Positions 54,028-62,517 of a stretch of DNA of 64,000 nt are shown piece after piece; positions within the stretch are counted from its first letter, which is position 1, and the number at the start of each line of letters is the position of its first letter. The DNA lies in contig NZ_CP014504.1 in assembly GCF_001590605.1 (NCBI RefSeq), positions 2,294,001 to 2,358,000 on the forward strand, in the 5' to 3' direction. The stretch is from Pedobacter cryoconitis. GTDB lineage: Bacteria; Bacteroidota; Bacteroidia; Sphingobacteriales; Sphingobacteriaceae. Below the pieces are notes generated by a model. It searched no databases and was not told the origin of the DNA. It was given only the letters and a program-made list of their open reading frames with translations. The translations under genes and the position numbers were made by a program.

Positions 54028-55452
54028 ATGAAGAAAATTTTAAAGAATAGTTCAGTTAAGCTAGTTTTTTCACTAGTATTTCTCACGTTAACTTATGCTT
54101 CCTGTAAAAAGGACAAACCCGTAACGCAGTCTACTTCTGACGTTGCAGGAACATCAATATCAAGTGCAAAACAAAGTTTTGAAAAAAACTCAAAAATTAT
54201 TGAACCTAATTATACGGGCGAATCATTTTTGTCAAAAGAATTATTGGGTAAAAGGAAGTTAGATTGGGATAACGCCTTTTCACAAAGTAATGGTGATACA
54301 GTTGCGGTATTTGTGCCTGTTAAACTTGATGCAAGAATTACACTTGAAGATGGAGGTTTATCTGGCACTCGTTTAGATAATTTGTTGTACTTAAGGCTTA
54401 TGACAACATCTAAAGCGTTTGATGGAAGTGAAGCGCAAATGATTTCTATGATTCCTGATCAAGTGTGGGAAAAAGACAAAAATTTCAGTGGTCACATGTT
54501 TATAGAAAACTGGTTTGTGCCAAACTTATCAGTTGTTAGTAGAACAAGAAACTCGACAATCCCTACAAATAGCACTGAACATAAACCAGGAGACAAAGTT
54601 GTAAATGGTTTCCCTCAATGTTATACAGCCATAGAGACGGCTTGCGTTGGTGCTGGTGATGGACAGACATGTTATACGACAACTCACACGGCATGCGCTG
54701 GTGGCGGTGGTGGTAATGGTGGTAGTGGCGGTGGCAGCTGGGGAGGTGGCGGCAATAGCGGTGGCGTTAGTGGCGGTGGTGGTGGTACTGGTACACCCGG
54801 TGGTGGCGGAGGTGGTGCAGGTGGAGGGGGGAATGGTGGTACCTCTGGTAGTATCGCCAATAAAGATATAATTGATTCATTAAGAGGATATCCTTGCGCA
54901 CAAGCACTAGTAGCGAGATTATCTACTTTAAAATCAGACATACCAGGTCTAATAAAAAAAACTTTTTCTGTAAGTGATGAAGTAAATTTAACATTTGAGC
55001 CAGATAAAAGACTTATAGGCAGCACAACTGACGGTAGGTTTAATTCGGCAAGTGGGTCAGCTTACGTAATTGGCTTAAATCCTGATGTTTTAAAAAACGC
55101 TTCTAAAGAATACATTTTAGTAACTTTATATCATGAAGCACTACATGCATACTTCGCAGAAAAAAAGGAAAGATTGGGGGAGGCAGAATTTAACAGACAA
55201 TTTCTTGGGATGAATGTTAACGGAGGAAGGCTCGTGGCTGTTCAAGATCAAGCCCACATGCCAATGGGATATGATAAATATATTCGTGGGCTAGCAGACG
55301 TAGTAATAGCTTTCAATCCAAGTTATGACCGTAACAGAGCATTGGCTTTGGCTCAGGGCGGGATTATTATGCTCTCTAATGTTGACAGTCAAACAAATTC
55401 ACAAGAAAAAGATACTAGTAAACCCGGATATACCGGCTCAAAATGCCCGTAG
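54028..55452 (+). CDS. Lipoprotein with Gly-rich linker and C-terminal HExxH metallopeptidase-like domain
   Basis: 474 aa from ATG at 54028; an in-frame TTG at 54007 is less likely. Lipobox LTYASC (Cys about residue 25). The N-terminal domain of about 180 residues is unrecognised. It is followed by Cys pairs (CYTAIETACVGAGDG, CYTTTHTACAGG) and an almost pure Gly/Ser/Thr linker of about 65 residues. The C-terminal domain has VTLYHEALHAYF with HEALH at 369-373, a zinc-protease type site, and a later DQAHMPMGYDKY. Overall it resembles a surface-displayed enzyme on a flexible stalk. The 55522 gene follows on the same strand after 69 bases. Confidence 0.75.
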   Translation: MKKILKNSSVKLVFSLVFLTLTYASCKKDKPVTQSTSDVAGTSISSAKQSFEKNSKIIEPNYTGESFLSKELLGKRKLDWDNAFSQSNGDTVAVFVPVKLDARITLEDGGLSGTRLDNLLYLRLMTTSKAFDGSEAQMISMIPDQVWEKDKNFSGHMFIENWFVPNLSVVSRTRNSTIPTNSTEHKPGDKVVNGFPQCYTAIETACVGAGDGQTCYTTTHTACAGGGGGNGGSGGGSWGGGGNSGGVSGGGGGTGTPGGGGGGAGGGGNGGTSGSIANKDIIDSLRGYPCAQALVARLSTLKSDIPGLIKKTFSVSDEVNLTFEPDKRLIGSTTDGRFNSASGSAYVIGLNPDVLKNASKEYILVTLYHEALHAYFAEKKERLGEAEFNRQFLGMNVNGGRLVAVQDQAHMPMGYDKYIRGLADVVIAFNPSYDRNRALALAQGGIIMLSNVDSQTNSQEKDTSKPGYTGSKCP

Positions 55453-55521
55453 TTGGCAAAGCAATTTTACAATAACAAAAAATTGCAAAAAATATTTATT
55501 TAGTTATATAAACCAATCTCT

Positions 55522-56130
55522 ATGAAAAAGTTTACCAACATATTTATTACCAGCTGTTGTTTTTTAATTGCTATTTCTACAGTGGCTAATGCTCAAGCCC
55601 CAGGAAAAAGTAAAAAAACGCCGTTCATAAAATCAATCGATTTATTTGTTAACGGTGGGTTTAAGCAAAGTGAACTACAAGATAGTATTGCGTTATATGC
55701 AATTAATTTCAGAGTTGATTTGATTAAAAAAAATGACGGAAAAATTGAGATAGCTGGAGTTAGTGTGAACGATAGTTTAGCATATAAACTGTTTCCATCT
55801 TATAAAAAATTATACACTATTGACTATAGATCGGTGATTGGCACCAGAAAAAAAGCATCATTAATCATTCCAATATTAATTTCTAATAGTTCAGCTACCG
55901 CTAAAAAAAGATATGTAAAAAATGACGGAAGTGATTTGATTGAGATGAATGCAGCTGTTAACGCAGCTTTTGCAATATATTCAACAATAAAATATGATAA
56001 CCGAAAAGAGGCCAATATCTCACTTTATGAAAGAATATATAAATCTGAGAACTATAGAGCAGAACAAGATTTTGACCCTAATAAGGTCTTTTTAACTCCA
56101 TATTTTATTAAAATTGTAAACATTCAATAA
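55522..56130 (+). CDS. Unknown secreted protein, partner of the 54028 gene
   Basis: 202 aa with a signal peptide (TSCCFLIAISTVANAQ, cleavage near residue 25). The mature part alternates strands and helices (SIDLFVNGGFKQSELQDSIA, GTRKKASLIIPILISNSSAT) with no family recognised. It follows the metallopeptidase-like lipoprotein gene and is closed by a strong terminator, so the two form an operon. An inhibitor or substrate-carrier role is possible but unproven. Confidence 0.7.
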   Translation: MKKFTNIFITSCCFLIAISTVANAQAPGKSKKTPFIKSIDLFVNGGFKQSELQDSIALYAINFRVDLIKKNDGKIEIAGVSVNDSLAYKLFPSYKKLYTIDYRSVIGTRKKASLIIPILISNSSATAKKRYVKNDGSDLIEMNAAVNAAFAIYSTIKYDNRKEANISLYERIYKSENYRAEQDFDPNKVFLTPYFIKIVNIQ

Positions 56131-56179
56131 AACATACTTAGTTGGCCAATAGCTATTAAATAACAAACTATATTACAGG

Positions 56180-56211
56180 AAGGATCTAAGGTAAACTTAG
56201 ATCCTTTTTTC
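56180..56211 (+). terminator. Intrinsic terminator of the 54028-56130 operon
   Basis: Perfect 11-bp stem (AAGGATCTAAG, loop TAAA-type, CTTAGATCCTT) followed by a T-tract, 50 bases past the stop. A textbook rho-independent terminator on the plus strand. Confidence 0.85.
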
Positions 56212-56378
56212 TTTTTAGATTCGAGATAAAATTTCTTATGTCTATGAAGGATTTAAATGATGATTTATGATGTATCGTTCGATAAGTAGAGCCAAGGTCC
56301 AGTCGGTAATTCATCAATTGGTAGTTTTTATGGAAATGATGACAGCAAGGGTCAATGATGAGCGGGGGTATTACTTAT

Positions 56379-57056
56379 TTAAGTCAGAGTGTTTGTATTA
56401 AGTACATATCCAAATGCTTTTTCTAATGTCTTTTCTCCAATACCGTCATAATTAGCTAATGTAATCATTGAGTTTATTTCTCCGTTTTGGATTATCTCTG
56501 AAATTTTTCTTGCGTATTGTGGTTGTATACCTGTTTCTGCTTTGATTATCTTCTCGTCTAATGACAACCATTTTGTTTTGAACAATGCAAATAAATCGTC
56601 TGTTTCATTTGGGTCATAATCGTATATTTCAATGTCTATAGCACATTTTCCTAAATACTCGTCCATAAGTCTTTTTACTTCGTTTGTGTCTAATCCTCCG
56701 TTGTGCGTGCCTAGTAAAGGAAAGGCGATCGAGGTAATTCCTTTCTTCTCGTAGGTTTCTGCGAATTTTTGTACGCCTTGCTCAATCCATTCTATTTTGC
56801 TTGGATATTTCCAATGAAACTTTGTGGGAAAACTTAAAATCCAAGGTGCATTTTCTTGTTTCGTATAAAGCCACAATGAACCTGTTTTGATGAGTTTATT
56901 TTTACAATGCTCTTTGTATTCTTCATACATTTTTGGATAACGAAGTCTATGCACAAAGGCAATTCCTTTGCCCATTACGCCAACACAATTCACGGTGTTC
57001 ACAATGGTTTGACACTTTGTATTGAAAATATTTCCTTTTATATGTTTTACTGCCAT
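56379..57056 (-). CDS. DarG-like macrodomain protein
   Basis: 225 aa. N-terminal macrodomain with the ADP-ribose-binding motifs IVNTVNCVGVMGKGIA (residues 18-33) and FPLLGTHNGGLD (about 112-123). This is close to the DarG antitoxin of DarTG, which removes ADP-ribose from thymidine in DNA. The C-terminal 70 residues end in a helix-hairpin-like region (LANYDGIGEKTLEKAFGYVL). No DarT toxin gene is adjacent; an unrelated gene fragment lies upstream. It could be a solitary defence-related hydrolase or a leftover antitoxin. Confidence 0.85.
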   Translation of the reverse strand: MAVKHIKGNIFNTKCQTIVNTVNCVGVMGKGIAFVHRLRYPKMYEEYKEHCKNKLIKTGSLWLYTKQENAPWILSFPTKFHWKYPSKIEWIEQGVQKFAETYEKKGITSIAFPLLGTHNGGLDTNEVKRLMDEYLGKCAIDIEIYDYDPNETDDLFALFKTKWLSLDEKIIKAETGIQPQYARKISEIIQNGEINSMITLANYDGIGEKTLEKAFGYVLNTNTLT

Positions 57057-57142
57057 TTCTTATCTGTATAATTCAAAAATTAAACCAAAATTGAAGCGTA
57101 TCATTTTGTATGTACAAACAAATTTCTGTTTGATTCATCTAT

Positions 57143-57283
57143 GAAGCCATTTCATTTGCAGTTGAAGGAGAAGTAAAAGCGACTGTCCAATCCGCCAGGT
57201 TAGAAGATACTAATGCGGTATTTGATAATATGAAAAAGGGAGATATCAGCGGTCGGATAGTACTTGAAATCGCAAAACCATAA
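57143..57283 (+). pseudogene. C-terminal fragment of a zinc-dependent alcohol dehydrogenase
   Basis: 46 codons in the plus frame read EAISFAVEGEVKATVQSARL and EDTNAVFDNMKKGDISGRIVLE (pieces of one run), then IAKP and a stop. This matches the last segment of MDR-family alcohol dehydrogenases (E.L.FA..GKVKA..E...L...N.VFD.M..G.I.GR.VL). The rest of the gene is absent. It marks a deletion or insertion scar upstream of the macrodomain gene. Confidence 0.75.
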
Positions 57284-57302
57284 ATAATGTTTATTTAAAT
57301 TA

Positions 57303-58907
57303 CTATAGGTCATTGCTAATAAAAGAACCGTGAAACCCAGGGTGATCAATCTCTATGATTTTCATACTTTCCAAATATTCCCTTTGCTGTTTTGTTACAA
57401 ATAAATAAGCATTATATTGATGGCTGTTATTAGCTAATTGAATGAGCTGATATTCGTTGTACTGCTTTTGGATAATCTCATTAATGAGATAATAAATTAT
57501 TTTGTCATTAAATTCTTTACCAATTAAATCGTAATCCAATTCATGATAATTACCATTACACTTGAAAGAAATCTTGAAAGTTGCTGCTGTTCCAAAATTA
57601 AACTGTCCAGGAATTCCATCGCTAATTTCTGTGAAGTTTAGCACACCATGTGAAATGTGGTTTAGTGCCAATAGAAAATCGCGATATGGTTTCTGCCCGG
57701 CGTTTATCATGTGACTGGCAAATGCGGTCATATCCGGAAAAACATCAAACAGATCTCTTATATTACTATAAGTATTTTTATAAACATCACTCATGATCGT
57801 ATCAAGCTGTTCATCCCCTAAGTGGAATAATAAACCACACTTTTTGATATGATAGAAAGCATATTGTATATGCGTATAAGATAGAGGGGATTTGTATAAT
57901 AGCGGAGAAAAAGTATGGATTAAAAATCTTTGTTGCATATCATAAAAATCCAGGACATTATTGTTTTCCTCTCGGAAACGACAAATGGCAAATGGAGATT
58001 TGCTATCTTGAAATAGTTGTTCATGTAAATTATTGGAGATTCCGGTCAACCTGTAACTCCGGTTGAAATCAGCTAGCATCTGATTTACAAAGCGCAAAAT
58101 ATCATACATGAATATCTTGGGATTATACTCGGTTCGGGTTTCATTCTCAAAAAATATGGAGCAATACTGATGCTTTCTGTTCCCAGTATCAATAATCACT
58201 GTCCTCTGTTTATTGCAATCATCACGCGCTCCCTTAAAGTCTTCCTTATAAGTTGTTATCTCTAGGATAGAGAATGCGTCATCAATCAATTCGTTTAATA
58301 TTTTAACCAGGTTTTTTAATAGATCCTGTTCCTTATTCTTATAAGCGGAGAGTTCAATAAACCTGCATCCATGGCAATAGCTGAAAAAATCGAGATTGGT
58401 TTTAAGCTTACCAGCCTTTATATCGAAGAATAATTTTTCTTTCTCCTGTTCATTAATCAATCGGCCAGAACCATTAGAGCTTTCCGCGCTGAGCAACTCA
58501 GCAAATGCTAATTGCTCCTCCAAGCTGAAAAATCTGGAAAAGGACATGAATTCAATGGATAAATGCAGCACGGAGCAATAGCTGAATTGATCTCCTTTCA
58601 GAGGAACCCTTTTTATCTTCTGATAAGCAATCTCAGATATTACTTCATTCCGATAAAGAATCTCAACAAACTTCAGAAACATGGGTTCATCTGGAAAATA
58701 ATCCTTATGATCTTCCTGTGGCAGACTGTTCGTCCAAATAGTGCCCGTATTATGCTTGTCAGCTAATATTTTTTCCTGATAAAACCTACATAAGACCTCC
58801 AAAACTTCATTAGGCTCAGATGTACTGTGTTCCAGGGCCTTATTTAATTCTACAACTTCTTGTTCTTTAATTATTCCTGCTTTGAACAGGTCGTTGAATA
58901 ATGACAT
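57303..58907 (-). CDS. Large unknown soluble protein
   Basis: 534 aa, no signal peptide or transmembrane helix. Predicted mixed helical with several Cys (FFSYCHGCRFIELSAYKN; KKCGLLFHLGDEQL) but no regular metal motif. I recognise no family. It lies on the minus strand with an AT-rich upstream region, and downstream is the ADH fragment and macrodomain gene. Length and uniform composition argue that it is a real, intact gene. Confidence 0.65.
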   Translation of the reverse strand: MSLFNDLFKAGIIKEQEVVELNKALEHSTSEPNEVLEVLCRFYQEKILADKHNTGTIWTNSLPQEDHKDYFPDEPMFLKFVEILYRNEVISEIAYQKIKRVPLKGDQFSYCSVLHLSIEFMSFSRFFSLEEQLAFAELLSAESSNGSGRLINEQEKEKLFFDIKAGKLKTNLDFFSYCHGCRFIELSAYKNKEQDLLKNLVKILNELIDDAFSILEITTYKEDFKGARDDCNKQRTVIIDTGNRKHQYCSIFFENETRTEYNPKIFMYDILRFVNQMLADFNRSYRLTGISNNLHEQLFQDSKSPFAICRFREENNNVLDFYDMQQRFLIHTFSPLLYKSPLSYTHIQYAFYHIKKCGLLFHLGDEQLDTIMSDVYKNTYSNIRDLFDVFPDMTAFASHMINAGQKPYRDFLLALNHISHGVLNFTEISDGIPGQFNFGTAATFKISFKCNGNYHELDYDLIGKEFNDKIIYYLINEIIQKQYNEYQLIQLANNSHQYNAYLFVTKQQREYLESMKIIEIDHPGFHGSFISNDL

Positions 58908-59005
58908 AATTGGGGTTGCTCATTCTGTTTTACATTGCCTAATATACAAATACTTAAATAATCAGCGAGTCAGGGAGCATAACTTACTAATTCAACACGT
59001 ATATT

Positions 59006-59176
59006 TTGAAGAAAAACACACTTTTAATCTGTTTACTCTTGTTTAATTTTTCACTTATAAAAGCACAAGAAAAATCTTTTGTTGTGAATGAGAACAGAGA
59101 CCGGCTAGTCAATCTGGTACTACAACAAAAAGCAAAACATAGGTTCACTCCTTCAACAGAGATTAGTTCTTCATAA
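59006..59176 (+). pseudogene. Signal-peptide-bearing gene stump
   Basis: A plus frame from TTG at 59006 reads KKNTLLICLLLFNFSLIKAQ, a clean Bacteroidota signal peptide, then EKSFVVNENRDRLVNLVLQQ and a stop at 59174-59176. At 56 residues it is probably the 5' remnant of a secreted-protein gene; a tiny secreted protein is less likely. The rest of 58908-59240 holds promoters for the flanking divergent genes and nothing else I can identify. Confidence 0.4.
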
Positions 59177-59240
59177 TTGTAGTCTTCCAGATTGGTTGTA
59201 TTCATAAATTTTACTTATTTTAAACCCATAAAACCCAATA

Positions 59241-59975
59241 ATGAGAGCTATAATAGTCATTTTAATTTGTGTAATCCCTTTAATAACAAGATCTCAGAAT
59301 AGCATTACCATTCAGGGCAGAATGAATAAACTTAATGACTCAACAAAAGTATATTTGCAATACCCCGATACATCAGGTCTTATTTTCTCGGCAATTGATT
59401 CCGCATTAATTATTAATGGTCAGTTTTCATTTGTCCTGAAAAACAAGGTGCCCGAAAAAGTATTTCTTACTATTCGCCGTAAAAGTATAACATCGCCACC
59501 TGCGGATGACTCTGACCAGCTCCCTCTGTATCTTGTATTTTCCAATTCATCTATTTCGGTTGTATCAAATACAAATCATATTAAAGATGCCACTGTGATA
59601 GGTTCTAAAACTAATGGAGATTATACCGCCTACAATAATCTGCTAAAGCCTCACGAAAAAGAGAGTCAGGCTCTGCTTGCTAAATTCAAAGCAAGAGGCC
59701 CTAATGCCATCAAGGATACTTTATTTATGAAAGAGCTGATTAGTCAGAGAGACCTTCAAAATAAAAATAATTTGGACCTGGCGATACGATTTATGAGGAG
59801 AAATAATAATTCTTATTTTGCACTTGAGATCTTGCAATCCTGTTTTTTGCAAGGTTTAATAAATCACGACATTGCTGAATCCGAATTCAATAAATTTCCA
59901 ATTGAATTAAGAACAACTAACCTCGGAAAACAAGTTTCTAAGGCAATCATAAATTCCAAAATTGAGCCCCGTTGA
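59241..59975 (+). CDS. DUF4369 protein lacking its thioredoxin domain
   Basis: 244 aa. Signal peptide (IIVILICVIPLITRSQ), then a DUF4369 domain (ITIQGRMNKLNDSTKVYLQY, AIDSALIINGQFSFVL, LPLYLVFSNSSISVVSN) and a helical linker (EKESQALLAKFKARGPN). DUF4369 normally precedes a TlpA/AhpC-type thioredoxin domain of about 140 residues. Here the protein stops right at the usual junction, without a CxxC domain. It is either a truncated gene or a DUF4369-only lipid/thiol partner protein. A terminator hairpin follows. Confidence 0.75.
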   Translation: MRAIIVILICVIPLITRSQNSITIQGRMNKLNDSTKVYLQYPDTSGLIFSAIDSALIINGQFSFVLKNKVPEKVFLTIRRKSITSPPADDSDQLPLYLVFSNSSISVVSNTNHIKDATVIGSKTNGDYTAYNNLLKPHEKESQALLAKFKARGPNAIKDTLFMKELISQRDLQNKNNLDLAIRFMRRNNNSYFALEILQSCFLQGLINHDIAESEFNKFPIELRTTNLGKQVSKAIINSKIEPR

Positions 59976-60087
59976 GATGGGCCACGTTCATGAGATATTA
60001 AGTGCCCAATGTCCTCAAACAAATAATGAAACCGAAGTAAAGCCTTGGGTGTCTCGTCCTGAAAAAACCTCAATTAATATTCCTGTT

Positions 60088-60128
60088 AATTATAGTCGAT
60101 GCTCCGTGATGTAACATCGACTATAATT
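60088..60128. terminator. Bidirectional terminator between convergent genes
   Basis: 14-bp perfect stem (arms 60088-60101 and 60115-60128, AATTATAGTCGATG and complement) with a 13-base loop. It lies between the convergent DUF4369 gene (ends 59975) and the HTH gene (ends 60176). Confidence 0.7.
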
Positions 60129-60175
60129 TGTTCAATTTACTAAGATTCTTTGTTGGTGGAAATCTAATCTTCATT

Positions 60176-60475
60176 TTATCTCATCCTGAATTTACTTACC
60201 ATTAAGCTCATCACATCTTCTCTTCTGTAATAAAGACAGCCGACAATAATCACAGACTTCAATAACTTTTTATTTCGCCATCTTCTTAAAGTACGGTCGC
60301 TAATGCGGAACATAGATTTCAAATCATTGGTATCTAACAAATTTCTTTCATGAGTAACAAATTTCTCCTCCTTTTTCGTACTCATCATTTCAGCCAGGAC
60401 ATTTATCAACAAATTCACTTTATCGTTCATTTCCATATTCACATGATTAAATTTTAAACTATCTGAATTATTCAA
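60176..60475 (-). CDS. Helix-turn-helix (excisionase-like) DNA-binding protein
   Basis: 99 aa. The C-terminal half is a winged HTH of the excisionase/MerR-like type common in Bacteroidota: LLDTNDLKSMFRISDRTLRR, WRNKKLLKSVIIVGCLYYRRE, DVMSLM. The N-terminal half is a short helical region. Such proteins often accompany mobile cassettes and may regulate neighbouring genes; no integrase is present here. Its start at 60475 has an AT-rich upstream region of about 165 bases. Confidence 0.85.
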   Translation of the reverse strand: MNNSDSLKFNHVNMEMNDKVNLLINVLAEMMSTKKEEKFVTHERNLLDTNDLKSMFRISDRTLRRWRNKKLLKSVIIVGCLYYRREDVMSLMVSKFRMR

Positions 60476-60642
60476 CGATTGTTAAATAGTCACATTAGGG
60501 AGGAATAATCAAAAAAGTATGTATAACTCTTTTGCAGAATAATTTTAAGTTTTTCAAAATAAATAGGTTTAATAATACAGTAATATAATAAATATTATTT
60601 ATCAAAAAGAAAACACAATATCTTATTTAACAAAAATTAACA

Positions 60643-61197
60643 CTAATCAACTTTTACCCAATCAGAAATTCTGTAAATAGTCTTGATATGTCTCTTTTTT
60701 CTATAGACTCCATCACCTTCCCTGCTGCCCTGAATATTCGTATTCCCTTCTACACTATTTACCCAATCTCCTTTTTGATTAACTGTCAGTCCAACATGGG
60801 CTATTCTTTTTAATTTAACAAAGTATATACCCAGCAAATTACCTGGTAAAGCAGAACGTGCTAAACGGGATAAAGGGAAAAGATCTGGTGTCCAACCTGA
60901 TCGTGGTTTATCATAGCCAGCCTGTGCAAAAACCCAGCTCACAAAACCTGCACACCAGGGCTGCCCTTTTTTTAAACTTACACTGGTCAAATAAGTCTCT
61001 ACACGAAATCCGTCATTGTTTCCAGTCATTTCCCTCACCCCTATTTCTTTTTCCGCAATACGAACAAGAAGCTCTCTTTTTTGGCACTCCAGAGCGTTGA
61101 AGCTAAATTTCTTATTTAACAAATCGCGATCAAGCAAGCCGAAGCCACTAATAATAACAAAGCAAATGATGCCCAGTAAAAGCCTAATTGTTGCCAT
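60643..61197 (-). CDS. CHAP/NlpC-P60-type peptidoglycan amidohydrolase
   Basis: 184 aa. An N-terminal hydrophobic segment (LLLGIICFVIISGFGLL) acts as signal or anchor. The Cys-peptidase core has IAEKEIGVREMTGNNDG, QPWCAGFVSWVFAQAG with Cys82, RIAHVGLTV with His134 and SVEGNTN (Glu150/Asn152). It likely cleaves cell-wall peptides. Its start lies 82 bases inside the upstream membrane-protein gene, a long overlap that points to coupled expression of the two. Downstream is a gene-free AT-rich run. Confidence 0.85.
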   Translation of the reverse strand: MATIRLLLGIICFVIISGFGLLDRDLLNKKFSFNALECQKRELLVRIAEKEIGVREMTGNNDGFRVETYLTSVSLKKGQPWCAGFVSWVFAQAGYDKPRSGWTPDLFPLSRLARSALPGNLLGIYFVKLKRIAHVGLTVNQKGDWVNSVEGNTNIQGSREGDGVYRKKRHIKTIYRISDWVKVD

Positions 61198-61514
61198 GAC
61201 GGTAAAATATTAAATTGTGAAACCATAAATGTTAGAGCGGGTAACTTCATAAGTAGCCAAAACCATTGTAATAACCACCACGATAAAGCGGTTATTAAAA
61301 GAAAGCTAATCATGCTCAATAAAATCAATAGCCAGATACTTTGATCTATGCTACCTACCCTTTCATCAAATAAGTTGAGAAACCTGGGCGCAAAGCACCA
61401 TATTAACAGCAAAACTGCGAATATCATTCCAGGTTCCGATCTTTTTAAGGAGGTATTAACAACCGGCGATAATTTAATTATACCCGGCAATTCTATAGTT
61501 TTTATATTCATCAC
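61116..61514 (-). CDS. Unknown three-TM membrane protein coupled to CHAP gene
   Basis: 132 aa with about three transmembrane helices (GMIFAVLLLIWCFAPRFL, IWLLILLSMISFLLITALSWWLL, FYWASFALLLLVASACLIAI). No motif recognised. The reading frame continues 82 bases past the CHAP start. Size and position (small membrane protein before a murein hydrolase) recall a holin-like partner, which is inference. It lies downstream of the first DUF6266 gene's terminator. Confidence 0.6.
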   Translation of the reverse strand: MMNIKTIELPGIIKLSPVVNTSLKRSEPGMIFAVLLLIWCFAPRFLNLFDERVGSIDQSIWLLILLSMISFLLITALSWWLLQWFWLLMKLPALTFMVSQFNILPSWQQLGFYWASFALLLLVASACLIAIC

Positions 61515-61560
61515 ATTTTAAATTTTAAGAATTTATCAGTTATTAGCAATCTTATTATAT

Positions 61561-61590
61561 AAACCGGCAAACTCGTCAGCTTGCCGGTTT
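61561..61590 (-). terminator. Terminator of the 61600 DUF6266 gene
   Basis: 10-bp perfect stem (AAACCGGCAA / TTGCCGGTTT) with a 10-base loop, 10 bases past the stop at 61600. On the minus strand it is followed by an AT-rich tail. Confidence 0.8.
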
Positions 61591-61599
61591 ATTCAAATC

Positions 61600-62262
61600 C
61601 TACGCAATAGCTTTGACAGACCCCAGATAAACACTGGTACTTACCTTTTTACCATTTAAAGAAGAAAAGTAAAACCAGCAATGTAAAGTGTTACCAACGA
61701 TAGTTTTAGACAGCATACGTGCTTCTAATTTACCAGCGGTTCTGACCGCGGTAGATGGAATTAGAAAATAATCCTTCGTTTCATCGTAAATTATTATACT
61801 AGCTCTATCCGTAGAACGCTCCAAACGTTCATCTTCTGTGTTAAAATCCAAAGGATCATAGGCCCAGCTGATTCCTACTTTACGTCCTGAAACTGGCACT
61901 GCTAAAAGGTCTTGTGGACTGTCCAACTTTCCAAGAGTCAGTTTTAACTTAGCATAATTGATCGTAAATAATGGAGACACACCTGAGATAGCTTCTTTCA
62001 GATTAAATTTAACCGCCTCGTTCATCGGGCCAGACAGTTTGTTGCCGGATTGGTATCCTTTACTCACAACCTCACTAATAGCACCTAAAAAACCGGTTAT
62101 TAAGCCAAATTTTTTACGTTGATCAATTTGTGATCTGACTGGTGGCTTACTGGTTTTTTTGGGTAAACTTCTCATTACATCCAACGTACGCCAGCTGGCA
62201 CCGATTACTGTTCCTACTTTTCCTGAGAATCCACCAAGGATTCCTGTTCTGATCTTTCCCAT
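61600..62262 (-). CDS. DUF6266 protein
   Basis: 220 aa. The start MGKIRTGILGGFSGKVGTVI followed by GASWRTLDVMRSLPKK is the signature of DUF6266, a family abundant in Pedobacter and relatives. It has no signal peptide; the C-terminal part is beta-rich (ISWAYDPLDFNTEDERLE; LHCWFYFSSLNGKKVSTSVYLG). Function unknown; the phage-tail-like GGFSGKVG start is a feature of the family. A phased 10-bp repeat array lies about 110 bases upstream, and a second DUF6266 gene lies beyond it. Confidence 0.85.
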   Translation of the reverse strand: MGKIRTGILGGFSGKVGTVIGASWRTLDVMRSLPKKTSKPPVRSQIDQRKKFGLITGFLGAISEVVSKGYQSGNKLSGPMNEAVKFNLKEAISGVSPLFTINYAKLKLTLGKLDSPQDLLAVPVSGRKVGISWAYDPLDFNTEDERLERSTDRASIIIYDETKDYFLIPSTAVRTAGKLEARMLSKTIVGNTLHCWFYFSSLNGKKVSTSVYLGSVKAIA

Positions 62263-62370
62263 TTTCTTTAATTTTAAACAATGAATTATTCTATTAATTC
62301 AAGTCAATAGCATGCCGGCCGCTTAAACTCGTTAAACGAAAGTATATCAATAAATTAGCTAAAAAATAAA

Positions 62371-62430
62371 TTGACCGCAATAGTCCGTTATTGTCCGCAC
62401 TTGACCGCGTTTGACCGCAATTGTCCAACA
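62371..62430. repeat. Six-unit 10-bp phased repeat upstream of DUF6266 gene
   Basis: Six consecutive decamers with consensus TTGWCCGCAA, each one helical turn long and imperfect (units begin at 62371, 62381, 62391, 62401, 62411, 62421). It lies upstream of the 61600-62262 gene. A related array sits at 63361-63410, upstream of the other DUF6266 gene. Confidence 0.75.
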
Positions 62431-62470
62431 CTGAAAAAGCTTTATTTATTAAAAACAGGGTTAAAACAAG

Positions 62471-62498
62471 AAAGGCCCTCCAATTAAGGAGAGCCTTT
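62471..62498 (-). terminator. Terminator of the 62518 DUF6266 gene
   Basis: Stem AAAGGC-CTCC / GGAG-GCCTTT with one internal mismatch and a 6-base loop, 20 bases past the stop at 62518. It is followed on the minus strand by TCTTGTTTT. Confidence 0.75.
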
Positions 62499-62517
62499 GA
62501 TAATAGCTGCTGCAAAA

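Noticed and set aside
54684..55025. Proline-rich 113-aa minus-strand frame
   Set aside because: Reverse reading of the Gly-codon linker (GGT/GGC gives Pro); artefact of the repeat.
62371..62430. CRISPR-like array
   Set aside because: Units are contiguous decamers without unique spacers and no cas genes are present.
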